A stretch of DNA of 64,000 bases. Source: Streptomyces sp. P9-A4. Its GTDB lineage: Bacteria; Actinomycetota; Actinomycetes; Streptomycetales; Streptomycetaceae. The position numbers were made by a program, and so were the translations under genes. Location of the stretch: assembly GCF_036634195.1 (NCBI RefSeq), contig NZ_JAZIFY010000001.1, forward strand, positions 2,924,501-2,988,500, read 5' to 3'. This document shows, piece by piece, positions 19,159 through 27,344 of the stretch; the first letter of the stretch is position 1, and each line of letters begins with the position of its first letter. Below the pieces are notes generated by a model. That model was given only the letters and a program-made list of their open reading frames with translations, was not told the DNA's origin and did no database searches.

Positions 19159-20148
19159 ATGACCATGAGCCCGGAGGTGACCTCACCCGAGGCACCCGAG
19201 CTGTCCGACGGCGCCCCTGCCATGACCTCCGCCACGCTCGGCGGGGACAGCAAGGGTTCGGTCGAGCAGATCGCGCTCCTGCTGTTCATCACGGTGCCCT
19301 TCGTGGCGCTGCTCGCCGCGGTGCCGCTGGCCTGGGGCTGGGGGGTGAGCTGGCTGGATCTCGGGCTGATGGTGGCGATGTACTTCATCGGCTGCCACGG
19401 GATCACGATCGGTTTCCACCGCTACTTCACGCACGGTTCCTTCAAGGCGAAGCGGCCGCTGCGGATCGCGCTGGCGATCATGGGTTCGCTCGCGGTGGAG
19501 GGTCCGCTGGTGCGCTGGGTGGCGGACCACCGCAAGCACCACAAGTTCTCGGACGCGGAGGGCGACCCGCACTCGCCGTGGCGGTTCGGCGAGACGCTCC
19601 CGGCCCTGATGAAGGGCCTGTGGTGGGCGCACATCGGGTGGATGTTCGACGAGGAGCGGACCCCGCAGCACAAGTACGCCCCCGATCTGATCAAGGACCC
19701 GGCGCTCCGGGCGATCTCCCGCCAGTTCGTGCTGTGGACGGTGCTGTCGCTGGCGATCCCGCCGCTGGTGGGCGGTCTGGTCACGATGTCGTGGTGGGGC
19801 GCGTTCACCGCGTTCTTCTGGGGCTCGCTGGTACGGGTGGCGCTGCTGCACCACGTGACCTGGTCGATCAACTCGATCTGCCACGCGGTGGGCAAGCGTC
19901 CGTTCAAGTCGCGGGACCGCTCGGGCAACGTGTGGTGGCTGGCGGTGCTGTCCTGCGGTGAGTCCTGGCACAACCTGCACCACGCGGACCCGACCTCGGC
20001 CCGGCACGGGGTGCTGCGCGGGCAGGTCGACTCCAGTGCGCGGCTGATCCGCTGGTTCGAGCTGGCCGGCTGGGCGTCCGACGTGCGCTGGCCGGCGAAG
20101 GCCCGCATCGAAGCCCGGCGCCAGAGCGCGTCCGCAGACGCGGCATGA
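19159..20148 (+). CDS. Membrane acyl-CoA/lipid delta-9-type fatty acid desaturase
   Basis: A 329-residue integral membrane di-iron desaturase. The three histidine boxes are present: HRYFTH (87-92), HRKHH (124-128) and HNLHH (271-275), with hydrophobic helices around residues 38-58, 66-86, 190-225. It introduces a double bond into membrane acyl chains, adjusting fluidity. ATG 19159 follows AGGGGA; an ATG two codons later is possible. The stop overlaps the start of the following TetR gene by 4 bp (ATGA), so the regulator is translationally coupled and probably controls this gene. Confidence 0.93.
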   Translation: MTMSPEVTSPEAPELSDGAPAMTSATLGGDSKGSVEQIALLLFITVPFVALLAAVPLAWGWGVSWLDLGLMVAMYFIGCHGITIGFHRYFTHGSFKAKRPLRIALAIMGSLAVEGPLVRWVADHRKHHKFSDAEGDPHSPWRFGETLPALMKGLWWAHIGWMFDEERTPQHKYAPDLIKDPALRAISRQFVLWTVLSLAIPPLVGGLVTMSWWGAFTAFFWGSLVRVALLHHVTWSINSICHAVGKRPFKSRDRSGNVWWLAVLSCGESWHNLHHADPTSARHGVLRGQVDSSARLIRWFELAGWASDVRWPAKARIEARRQSASADAA

Positions 20149-20831
20149 TGGAAGACGTGGCGATCGACGGCAGGACCAGTGGCACCGGCAGCGGCGAGCA
20201 GAAGCCCCGGCGTGGGCGCCGGGTGCGGATGACGGGCGCGGAGCGCCGGGAACAGCTGCTGGACATCGGCCGCACGCTCTTCGCCGCGAAGGGCTTCGAG
20301 GGCACGTCGGTGGAGGAGATCGCGGCGAAGGCCGGGGTCTCCAAGCCGGTGGTGTACGAGCACTTCGGCGGCAAGGAGGGGCTGTACGCGGTGGTCGTCG
20401 ACCGGGAGATGCGGCAGCTCCTGGACGGGGTGACGGGGGCGCTGACGGCGGGGCATCCGCGGGAGCTCCTCGAGCAGGCGGCGTTCGCGCTGCTCGACTA
20501 CATCGAGAACTACACGGACGGTTTCCGGATTCTCGTACGGGACTCCCCGGTGGCGCAGTCGACGGGCACGTTCGCGTCGCTGATCAGCGACATCGCCACG
20601 CAGGTGGAGGACATCCTGGGCCTGGAGTTCAAGGCCCGCGGCTTCGACCCGAAGCTGGCGCCGCTGTACGCGCAGGCGCTGGTGGGCAGTGTGGCGCTGA
20701 CGGGTCAGTGGTGGCTGGACGTCCGGAAGCCGAAGAAGGCGGAGGTCGCGGCGCATCTGGTGAACCTGGCGTGGCACGGCCTGGACGGTCTGGAGCCGAA
20801 GCCGCGGCTGATCGGGCACCGGAAGAACTGA
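20145..20831 (+). CDS. TetR-family regulator coupled to the desaturase
   Basis: A 228-residue regulator. The TetR HTH is at about residues 27-80: ERREQLLDIGRTLFAAKGFEG, then TSVEEIAAKAGVSKPVVYEHFGGKEGLY. The C-terminal ligand domain is all-helical. The start ATG 20145 overlaps the desaturase TGA. By context it is likely a sensor of fatty acids or acyl-CoA that sets desaturase levels (inference). The C-terminal domain contains a GQWWLDVRKPKKAEVAAHL helix common to actinobacterial lipid-linked TetRs. Confidence 0.9.
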   Translation: MMEDVAIDGRTSGTGSGEQKPRRGRRVRMTGAERREQLLDIGRTLFAAKGFEGTSVEEIAAKAGVSKPVVYEHFGGKEGLYAVVVDREMRQLLDGVTGALTAGHPRELLEQAAFALLDYIENYTDGFRILVRDSPVAQSTGTFASLISDIATQVEDILGLEFKARGFDPKLAPLYAQALVGSVALTGQWWLDVRKPKKAEVAAHLVNLAWHGLDGLEPKPRLIGHRKN

Positions 20832-20870
20832 CCGGGCCGTGCCGGGGCGCCGAGCACGAGGGACCGGACG

Positions 20871-20904
20871 GGAGATCCGACCGGACAGGAGATCCGACCG
20901 GACG
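20871..20904. repeat. 17-bp direct repeat, two copies
   Basis: GGAGATCCGACCGGAC(A/G) occurs twice in a row (20871-20887 and 20888-20904) and leads into the palindrome CCGACCGGACGGTCGG. It lies in the 269-bp gap between tetR and the first FG-GAP gene; the rest of that gap shows only a weak TAGACT (20951-20956) -10. Confidence 0.6.
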
Positions 20905-21077
20905 GTCGGATTCGGCCGGGTAAACATCTGGTGCTCAGCCGTCCCGTGGGTAGACTCGTGTTCAACATCCGGGGGGGTGTCCCGACCGTCCGACGAGGTC
21001 GTCTCCGCGTGCATTCCGTCATGCGCTGACGCCGTTCGACGCCTGTTCGAGCCCCCCTGTTTGGTTCTGTCGAACCT

Positions 21078-21100
21078 CTGATCCCTGGGGGGGATCTCTT
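21078..21100 (+). promoter_or_regulatory. Conserved leader of first FG-GAP gene
   Basis: The 23-bp sequence CTGATCCCTGGGGGGGATC plus TCTT is identical to 23000-23022, the same place before the second FG-GAP gene. It contains a GATCCC/GGGATC palindrome that overlaps the G-run ribosome site, so it could be a translational control element or simply a recent duplication. Confidence 0.6.
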
Positions 21101-22822
21101 TTGTTCTTCATGCGTTCCAAGCGTGCCCGTCACCTCGTCGGCTGCACCGCTCTCGCCCTCTCCGCGGGCATGATCCTCGCGGGTCCCGCCTCGGCCGACA
21201 CGCCGGCCCCGCACGCGGCCGTCGAGAAGCCCTCGCAGGCACCCGCCGCGCCGTCGAAGCGGGCCGTCCCGCAGGCCGACACCGCTCGTTCCGCCGGGAT
21301 CGCCGGCGTCACGGCGGAGCGTCCGCCGTCCCGCTCGGACCTCGACGGTGACGGCAAGAGCGACATGGTGCTGCGCATCAACGGCACCCTGCAGACGGCG
21401 ACGACGAACTCCTCGGGCAGCGAGTTCAGCCGTGGCGACGGCGACACCGCCTTCGCCACGGACATCATCCCGATCGGCGACCAGGACCTGAACGGCAGCC
21501 GCCCGGAGATCCTGACGCTCTCGAAGTACGGCCGGCTGAGCCTGTACGGCGACTCCACCCCGTCCTACGGCACCTTCCGCTGGTCCGGTGCGGGCTGGCA
21601 GGTCTACAACAAGCTCTTCTCGCCCGGCGACCTCAGCGGCGACGGCCGCGCCGACGTGCTGGCCCGTACGCCCGCGGGCGAGCTGTGGGCCTACGTCTCC
21701 ACCGGCACCCCGGGCGCCCCGTTCCACGCGCCCAAGAAGATCGGCAACGGCTGGCAGGTCTACGACCAGCTGATCGGCCTCGGCGACAGCGACGGCGACG
21801 GCCGGGGCGACTTCCTCGCCCGTACGCCCTCCGGCGCGCTCTTCTACTACGGCAGCACCGGCAGCCCGTACACGGTGAAGCCCAGCAAGCTGGTCGGCCA
21901 GGGCTGGCAGCAGTACAACCAGATCATCGGCATCGACGACGACAACGCCAACGGGGTCCCCGACGTCCTCGCGCGCGGCGCCGACGGCACGCTGTGGGAG
22001 TACTACGGCACCGGCAAGGGCTACTACACCACCCGCCAGAAGGTCGGCTCGAACGGCGCCTGGGCCGGGGTGGACCAGTTCTCCGGCACGGGCAGCCTCC
22101 CGGCGCACGGCAAGGAGGGCATGGTCGCCCGCGACAAGGCCGGCACGCTCTACTGGTACGACGCGCTGAACAACGGCCGGCTGTCGGCCCGCGCCAAGAT
22201 CAGCGACGACGGCGGCTGGGCCGGCTCGACGATCTACGAGGTCAACTCGCTGGGCCGGAACTCGGTCTCCGACACGCTGGAGACCTACCAGGGCCACCTG
22301 TACGGCAACGGGACGGACTTCGGCGGCGGCTGGGGCTCGATCAACCTGATCGCCGGCCCCGGCGACCTGAACGGCGACGGCAGCGGCGACTTCGTCGCCC
22401 GGGACCGCGACGGCGTCCTGTGGCTGTACCGCAGCAACATCGAGGGCACCTCCCTGCACGCCCGCGTCAAGATCGGCGGCGGCTGGAACGCGTACGACCG
22501 GATCGTCGGTTCGGGCGACTACAGCGGCGACGGTCTGAACGACCTCGTGGCGCGCGCCAAGGACGGCAACCTGTACCTGTACCAGGGCACCGGTCAGGCC
22601 GGCGACCCGTTCAAGCGCCCCGTCAAGATCGGCGGCGGCTGGAACGCGTACCCGAAGATCGAGGCGCCCGGTGACATCACCGGCGACGGCAAGGCCGACC
22701 TGCTCGCGGTGAACTCGGGCGGCGAGCTGTTCCGCTACTCCGGCACCGGCACGGCGGGCTCCCCGTTCAAGGCGCGTGCCTCGATCGGCACCGGCTACCA
22801 GACCTACAACGGCCTGTACTAG
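21101..22822 (+). CDS. Secreted FG-GAP/VCBS-repeat protein (paralogue 1)
   Basis: A 573-residue exported protein. The signal peptide is within the first 36 residues (LVGCTALALSAGMILAGPASA). At least eight FG-GAP-like repeats follow, each with a calcium loop such as DLDGDGKSD, DLSGDGRAD, DSDGDGRGD, DLNGDGSGD and DITGDGKAD, alternating with aromatic GWQVYN/GWNAYD strands, so a beta-propeller is expected. No anchor or enzyme domain is seen. TTG 21101 is spaced correctly from the GGGGGGGA site; ATG 21110 aligns better with the start of paralogue 2. Function unknown; the fold is used for binding in other proteins. A terminator separates it from paralogue 2. Confidence 0.85.
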   Translation: MFFMRSKRARHLVGCTALALSAGMILAGPASADTPAPHAAVEKPSQAPAAPSKRAVPQADTARSAGIAGVTAERPPSRSDLDGDGKSDMVLRINGTLQTATTNSSGSEFSRGDGDTAFATDIIPIGDQDLNGSRPEILTLSKYGRLSLYGDSTPSYGTFRWSGAGWQVYNKLFSPGDLSGDGRADVLARTPAGELWAYVSTGTPGAPFHAPKKIGNGWQVYDQLIGLGDSDGDGRGDFLARTPSGALFYYGSTGSPYTVKPSKLVGQGWQQYNQIIGIDDDNANGVPDVLARGADGTLWEYYGTGKGYYTTRQKVGSNGAWAGVDQFSGTGSLPAHGKEGMVARDKAGTLYWYDALNNGRLSARAKISDDGGWAGSTIYEVNSLGRNSVSDTLETYQGHLYGNGTDFGGGWGSINLIAGPGDLNGDGSGDFVARDRDGVLWLYRSNIEGTSLHARVKIGGGWNAYDRIVGSGDYSGDGLNDLVARAKDGNLYLYQGTGQAGDPFKRPVKIGGGWNAYPKIEAPGDITGDGKADLLAVNSGGELFRYSGTGTAGSPFKARASIGTGYQTYNGLY

Positions 22823-22842
22823 TCGTACCGCGCACCCCGTGA

Positions 22843-22876
22843 GACGCCCCGCACCGGTTCTCCGGTGCGGGGCGTC
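22843..22876 (+). terminator. Terminator after FG-GAP paralogue 1
   Basis: A 15-bp perfect stem GACGCCCCGCACCGG / CCGGTGCGGGGCGTC with a TTCT loop. Confidence 0.8.
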
Positions 22877-22999
22877 CCCCGTGCGCCGGGCCGTGTCCTG
22901 CCCGGGAGGTAAGCTCCCCCGCATCCGGGGGGTCCGCCCTTCGTACGCGTTCTCCTCCGCGGCGGGGCGCCGCGGACCCGTGCCCGGACCGAAGACATC

Positions 23000-23022
23000 C
23001 TGATCCCTGGGGGGGATCTCTT
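23000..23022 (+). promoter_or_regulatory. Conserved leader of second FG-GAP gene
   Basis: Identical over 23 bp to 21078-21100. Here the TTG start codon overlaps its last two bases, with the G-run ribosome site four to five bases upstream. Confidence 0.6.
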
Positions 23023-24730
23023 GCGTTCTGTTCCCTTCACCCGCACGCGCCTCGGCGTGTGCACCGCGCTCGCGCTCTCCGCGGGCATGCTGCTCGCGGT
23101 CCCGGCCTCGGCCGGTCAGCCCGGGCCGCACCCGGCCGTCGAGAAGCCGGCGGTCCGCTCCACCCCGCCGCCCCTGACCCGCCCGCTGAGCGGCGCGGCC
23201 CGGCAGTCCGCCCAGGCGACCGCCGGTGTCGGCGCCTCGCCGCAGCTGTCGGACTTCGACGGCGACGGCGGCGGCGATCTGATCTACCGCGATGCGGACG
23301 GCAAGGTCTACACGGCCACGACCTCCGGCCAGGGCGGCAGGTTCGGGTCCTTCACGGAGCCTCCGAAGGACATCATCCCGATCGGCAACCAGGACGGGAA
23401 CGCCAGCGGCCCCGAGGTCCTGACACTGTCCCGGCAGGGTGCCCTCACCCTGTACGCGGACGCGACGCCCACCACCGCGAGCTACGCGTGGCGGGGCAAC
23501 GGCTGGAACATCTACAACAAGATCGTCGCGCCCGGGGACGTGAACGACGACGGCCGGGCGGACCTGGTCGCCCGCGACCTCGACGGCAACCTGTACCTGT
23601 ACTACGCCACCGGCAACCGCACCGCGCCGTTCTCCGCGCGGGTGGGGCTCGGCCCCGGCTGGAACACCTACGACCAGCTCCTCGGCATCGGCGACAACAA
23701 CGGCGACGGCTGGGCGGACCTGCTCGGCCGCGACACCGCCGGCACCCTGTGGTTCTACGCCGGCACGGGCGACAAGGCGAAGCCGTTCGCCGCCCGCCGG
23801 TCCCTCGGCGGCGGCTGGGGCGTCTACAACCAGATCCTGCCCGTCGGCGACGACGACGGCGACGGCAACGGCGAGCTGATCGCCCGCGACCTGAAGGGCA
23901 CGCTCTGGTACTACACCGGCAAGGGCGACGGCACCCTCGCGGGCCGTCAGCAGCTCAGCTCCACCGGCGGCTGGACCGGGGTCCCGCAGTTCGGCGGGGC
24001 GGGCAACAACCCGGTCACCGGCACCAAGGACGGCGTCCTCGCACGGACCACGGCCGGCACGATGTACTGGTACCGCGCCTCGACCGGGGGCGGCCTCACC
24101 GCACGCAGCCAGGTCGGCACCGCCGGCGGCTGGGCCGGTGCCGCCTTCACCCATCTGTCCACGATGGACCAGGACGCCTCGTCCGACATCGCGGAGATCT
24201 ACCGGGGCCGTCTCCTCATCGACGGCGTCGACGTCGGCGGCGGCTGGGGCGTGTACAACACGATCGTCGGCCCCGGCGACCTGTCCGGCGACGGCAGGGG
24301 CGACCTGCTGGCCCGGGACGCCTCCGGCATCCTCTACCTCTACCCGGGCAACGGCACCGGCACCGCGCTCGGCGCCCGCGTCCGGGTCGGCAGCGGCTGG
24401 GGCGCGTACGACAGGATCGTCGGCGCGGGCGACCACACGGGCGACGGGCGCACGGACGTCGTGGCCCGCACCCCGGGCGGCGACCTGTACCTCTACGCCG
24501 GCACCGGCGTCGCGGGCAACCCGTTCAAGGGCCGGCTGAAGATCGGCACGGGCTGGAACGCGTACTCCAAGCTCGTCGCCCCCGGCGACCTCAACGCCGA
24601 CGGGAAGGCCGACCTGCTCGGCATCACCCCGGGCGGCGACCTCTACCGCTACCTGAACACCTCGCCGGGCAGGTTCGCCGAGCGGGTCAGGGTCGGCAAC
24701 GGCTACGGCGTCTACAACAGCATGTCCTGA
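23021..24730 (+). CDS. Secreted FG-GAP/VCBS-repeat protein (paralogue 2)
   Basis: A 569-residue protein similar to paralogue 1 throughout. The signal peptide (LGVCTALALSAGMLLAVPASAG) nearly repeats that of paralogue 1. FG-GAP repeats carry DFDGDGGGD, DVNDDGRAD, DNNGDGWAD, DDDGDGNGE, DLSGDGRGD, DHTGDGRTD and DLNADGKAD calcium loops. The only well-placed start is TTG 23021, directly after the shared leader. The two genes are a tandem duplication old enough for many amino acid changes, yet the leader is unchanged. Probably a secreted Ca-binding beta-propeller; role unknown. Convergent with the methyltransferase gene across a shared long terminator. Confidence 0.85.
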   Translation: MRSVPFTRTRLGVCTALALSAGMLLAVPASAGQPGPHPAVEKPAVRSTPPPLTRPLSGAARQSAQATAGVGASPQLSDFDGDGGGDLIYRDADGKVYTATTSGQGGRFGSFTEPPKDIIPIGNQDGNASGPEVLTLSRQGALTLYADATPTTASYAWRGNGWNIYNKIVAPGDVNDDGRADLVARDLDGNLYLYYATGNRTAPFSARVGLGPGWNTYDQLLGIGDNNGDGWADLLGRDTAGTLWFYAGTGDKAKPFAARRSLGGGWGVYNQILPVGDDDGDGNGELIARDLKGTLWYYTGKGDGTLAGRQQLSSTGGWTGVPQFGGAGNNPVTGTKDGVLARTTAGTMYWYRASTGGGLTARSQVGTAGGWAGAAFTHLSTMDQDASSDIAEIYRGRLLIDGVDVGGGWGVYNTIVGPGDLSGDGRGDLLARDASGILYLYPGNGTGTALGARVRVGSGWGAYDRIVGAGDHTGDGRTDVVARTPGGDLYLYAGTGVAGNPFKGRLKIGTGWNAYSKLVAPGDLNADGKADLLGITPGGDLYRYLNTSPGRFAERVRVGNGYGVYNSMS

Positions 24731-24763
24731 CACGACCGTGCGTCCCGGTGGCCCCGGGACCCG

Positions 24764-24809
24764 CGCGCGGGCGCCCCGTACCGGAGTTCCGGTGCGGGGC
24801 GCCCGCGCG
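24764..24809. terminator. Long bidirectional terminator
   Basis: A 21-bp stem, CGCGCGGGCGCCCCGTACCGG against CCGGTGCGGGGCGCCCGCGCG with one wobble, and a 4-base AGTT loop. It lies between convergent FG-GAP paralogue 2 and the methyltransferase. Confidence 0.8.
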
Positions 24810-24844
24810 TCCAGGGCCCGGCGGCGGTCACGCCCCGGCGCCGC

Positions 24845-25687
24845 TCACGGTTTCCTGCGGGCGACGGCGAAGATGCGGCGGAAGGGGAAGACGGTGCCGT
24901 GCGGGCCCGGCGGGTAGGCCTCGCGGAGAAGGGCGCGGTACTGCCCGAGGAAGGCGTCGACCGCGTCCCGGTCGTCACCCAGCACGGTGAGGACGGGCCG
25001 CAGGGCGGTGCCCTTGACCCAGTCGAGGACGGGGTCCTCGCCCTGGAGCAGCTGGCAGTACGTGGTCTCCCAGACGTCCGCCTCGCAGCCGAGGCCGGTG
25101 AGGCGGGTGAGGTAGTCGGCGGGGTTGAGGACGTGGACGGAGCGGTGGCCCTGGTCGCCGAGGCGGGGGCGCCATTCGGGGGTGCCGCAGAGTTCGCCGA
25201 GCAGGGTGTGGCTGGGCGCGGTGAAGTTGCCGGGGACCTGGAAGGCGAAGGTGCCGCCGGGGTGGAGTCCGTCGATCCAGCGGGCGAAGGACTCGGGGTG
25301 GTCGGGCACCCACTGGAGGGTGGCGTTGGAGACGATGAGGTCGTGGGGCTCGGTGGGCGTCCAGTGGGCGACGTCGGCGGACCGGAAGTCGAGCCGGCCG
25401 CCGCCGCGGGTGGTGCCGGACCAGTCCTTCCCGGCCAGCTCCAGCATGTCGGGCGAGAGGTCGTAGCCCGTGATGCGGGCGTCGGGCCACCGGTCGGCGA
25501 GGAGGGCCGTGACGTTGCCGGGGCCGCAGCCGAGGTCGGCGATGCGGGCCGGGCGGTCCTCGGCCGGGAGGTGCGGTACTCGGGCGAGCAGATCGAGGAA
25601 GGGCCGGGTCCGATGGCCGGAGTGGCGGAGGTACTGCCGCGGGTCCCAGGTCGGTGTGGTGGGTACGACGCTTTCCACGGAATGCAT
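24845..25687 (-). CDS. tam: Trans-aconitate 2-methyltransferase-like SAM methyltransferase
   Basis: A 280-residue class I methyltransferase. Motif I is IADLGCGPGNVTALL (about residues 48-62), followed by GYDLSPDML and the post-motif SNATLQWVPDHPESF, which is typical of Tam and related methyltransferases. Tam methylates trans-aconitate, an inhibitor of aconitase. ATG 25687 follows AAGGGGG; the much longer open frame upstream overlaps the divergent MarR control region and is not real. The divergent MarR gene and the palindrome between them suggest MarR control of this gene. Confidence 0.85.
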   Translation of the reverse strand: MHSVESVVPTTPTWDPRQYLRHSGHRTRPFLDLLARVPHLPAEDRPARIADLGCGPGNVTALLADRWPDARITGYDLSPDMLELAGKDWSGTTRGGGRLDFRSADVAHWTPTEPHDLIVSNATLQWVPDHPESFARWIDGLHPGGTFAFQVPGNFTAPSHTLLGELCGTPEWRPRLGDQGHRSVHVLNPADYLTRLTGLGCEADVWETTYCQLLQGEDPVLDWVKGTALRPVLTVLGDDRDAVDAFLGQYRALLREAYPPGPHGTVFPFRRIFAVARRKP

Positions 25688-25768
25688 GCTCGAAGCCCCC
25701 TTGCTGGCACGAGTCGCCGAAACGGAACGTGGTTCCGGCGGGGTCCCTTCCCCGAAGCCCGGGGAATA

Positions 25769-25786
25769 TATCTTTACATCAAGATA
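25769..25786. promoter_or_regulatory. MarR-type operator candidate
   Basis: An 18-bp inverted repeat TATCTT-TACATC-AAGATA in the 162-bp gap between tam and the MarR gene, in an AT-rich patch unlike the surroundings. The pattern resembles known MarR/SlyA sites (ATCTTGA-type half sites). It would control both divergent genes. Confidence 0.55.
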
Positions 25787-25849
25787 CTCGAAGACAAGAA
25801 ACTCGACCCCAAGAGACTTTATGTCAACAGACCCTCTACACTGATCGTC

Positions 25850-26347
25850 ATGGAGGACGAGGTCGACCGACTGGTCGCAGCATGGCGCCGCGAGCGCCCC
25901 GACCTCGACGTGGAACCGCTCGAGGTGCTCAGCCGCGTCTCGCGGCTCGCCCGGCACCTCGACCGCGCCCGTCGGCTCGCCTTCTCCGAGCACCAGCTGG
26001 AGCCCTGGGAGTTCGACGTCCTCACCTCACTGCGCCGGGCCGGAGCGCCCTACCAGCTCTCCCCCGGCCAGCTCCTCACCCAGACCCTGGTCACCTCGGG
26101 CACCATGACCAACCGCATCGACCGGCTCACCAAGAAGGGCCTCGTCGAGCGGCTGCCCGACCCCAGCGACCGGCGCGGCGTCCTCGTCCGGCTCACCCCC
26201 GAGGGCCGCGACCGCGCCGACGAGGCACTCGCCGGACTCCTCGCCCAGGAGCGCGCCATCCTGGCCCAGCTCTCCCGCGCCCAGCGCGGCGAACTGGCCG
26301 GACTGCTACGCCGGCTGACCGCCCCGTTCGACAACGTCCCCGGCTAG
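25850..26347 (+). CDS. MarR-family regulator
   Basis: A 165-residue winged-helix regulator with the MarR pattern: helix LEPWEFDVLTSLRRAGAP, recognition region LLVTSGTMTNRIDRLTKKGLVER, and the wing DPSDRRGVLVRLTPEGR. It would bind the palindrome in the tam intergenic region as a dimer and respond to a small ligand, as family members do. ATG 25850 is the first start after the AT-rich control region; no strong ribosome site is visible. Its last 42 bp overlap the convergent response regulator gene. Confidence 0.9.
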   Translation: MEDEVDRLVAAWRRERPDLDVEPLEVLSRVSRLARHLDRARRLAFSEHQLEPWEFDVLTSLRRAGAPYQLSPGQLLTQTLVTSGTMTNRIDRLTKKGLVERLPDPSDRRGVLVRLTPEGRDRADEALAGLLAQERAILAQLSRAQRGELAGLLRRLTAPFDNVPG

Positions 26348-27103
26348 ACCGGACAGCGGCGCCTCACCCAGCCGCGCGGGGCCCACGCCCGCCCGGCGGG
26401 CCAGCGCCACCGCCGCCAGGGTCGAGTGCACCCCGAGCTTCCCCAGCACGTTCTGCATGTGCGTACGGACCGTGTGCGGCGACAGGAAGAGCCGCTCCGC
26501 GACCGCCTTGCGGCCCAGACCCGCGACCATGCACCGCAGCACCTCCCGCTCGCGCGGGGTCAGCGACTCCACCAGACGCTCGCTGTCCGTCCGGTGCTTG
26601 CGCACCTCCGTCAGCTCCCGCAGCACCCCGGTGAGCAGCGCGGGCGGCAGATGCGTCTCGTCCCGCAGCACCCCCCGCACCACCGCGAGGAGCCGTTGCA
26701 GCGAGCAGTCCTTCGCCACCCAGCCGGAGGCCCCGGCCTGGAGGGCGAGCGCCGCCCGCCGCGGGTCGTCCTTCTCCGCGAGGACCACGGCGCGGACCGC
26801 GGGCTGCGCCCTGCGCACCCCCGCCACCAGCGAGATCCCGTCAACGGCACCCTCGGCGCCCTCGGCGTCGTCCGGGACCGCCCGGGCCACGGCCGCGCCC
26901 GGCGGGCCCGCGCCCAGCTCGGCGTCGACGAGCAGCACGTCGAACCTGCGCCCCTCCGCCGCACCGCGCTCCAGGCAGCGCAGGGCGGCCGGGCCGCTTC
27001 CCGCGGCGGCGACGTCGACGTCGGGCTCCGCCGCGAGTGCGGCGGCCAGCGATTCGGCGAAGACGCGGTGGTCGTCCACCACCAGGACACGGATACGTGC
27101 CAC
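26306..27103 (-). CDS. NarL/LuxR-type response regulator (orphan)
   Basis: A 265-residue protein. The receiver begins IRVLVVDDHRVFAESL with the acidic pair, and the phospho-acceptor Asp is in FDVLLVDAEL; the conserved Lys is in GWVAKD, while the usual Thr/Ser is Ala (VVLAEKD). An insert with acidic Gly/Ala residues lies after the phospho-Asp. The LuxR HTH is at the C-terminus (LTPREREVLRCMVAGLGRK, LFLSPHTVRTHMQNVLGKLGVHS). No kinase is adjacent. GTG 27103 is chosen for the GGGGG ribosome site; GTG 27109 is possible. The 3' end overlaps the MarR gene by 42 bp. Confidence 0.85.
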   Translation of the reverse strand: MARIRVLVVDDHRVFAESLAAALAAEPDVDVAAAGSGPAALRCLERGAAEGRRFDVLLVDAELGAGPPGAAVARAVPDDAEGAEGAVDGISLVAGVRRAQPAVRAVVLAEKDDPRRAALALQAGASGWVAKDCSLQRLLAVVRGVLRDETHLPPALLTGVLRELTEVRKHRTDSERLVESLTPREREVLRCMVAGLGRKAVAERLFLSPHTVRTHMQNVLGKLGVHSTLAAVALARRAGVGPARLGEAPLSGLAGDVVERGGQPA

Positions 27104-27344
27104 GGACACCCCCAAGTGTCGAGGAACGGAACCGACGCGGGCACGGCGCCGGAGGCGGGTCCGTCGGATGCGCGGCCGCCGCCGTGCGTTGACTGTTACC
27201 CCGCTTCCGGCGCCGTACCCGACCGGGACTCGCACCCTGAACAGCACCGGCCCCCACCGGCGCCGCCCCTCAGAGTAGGGGTGGGGCGTCACGGCGGGGG
27301 CCGATTCGCGGAACTGTCCGAAGTCGCGCGTGTGCGGGGCGGGT

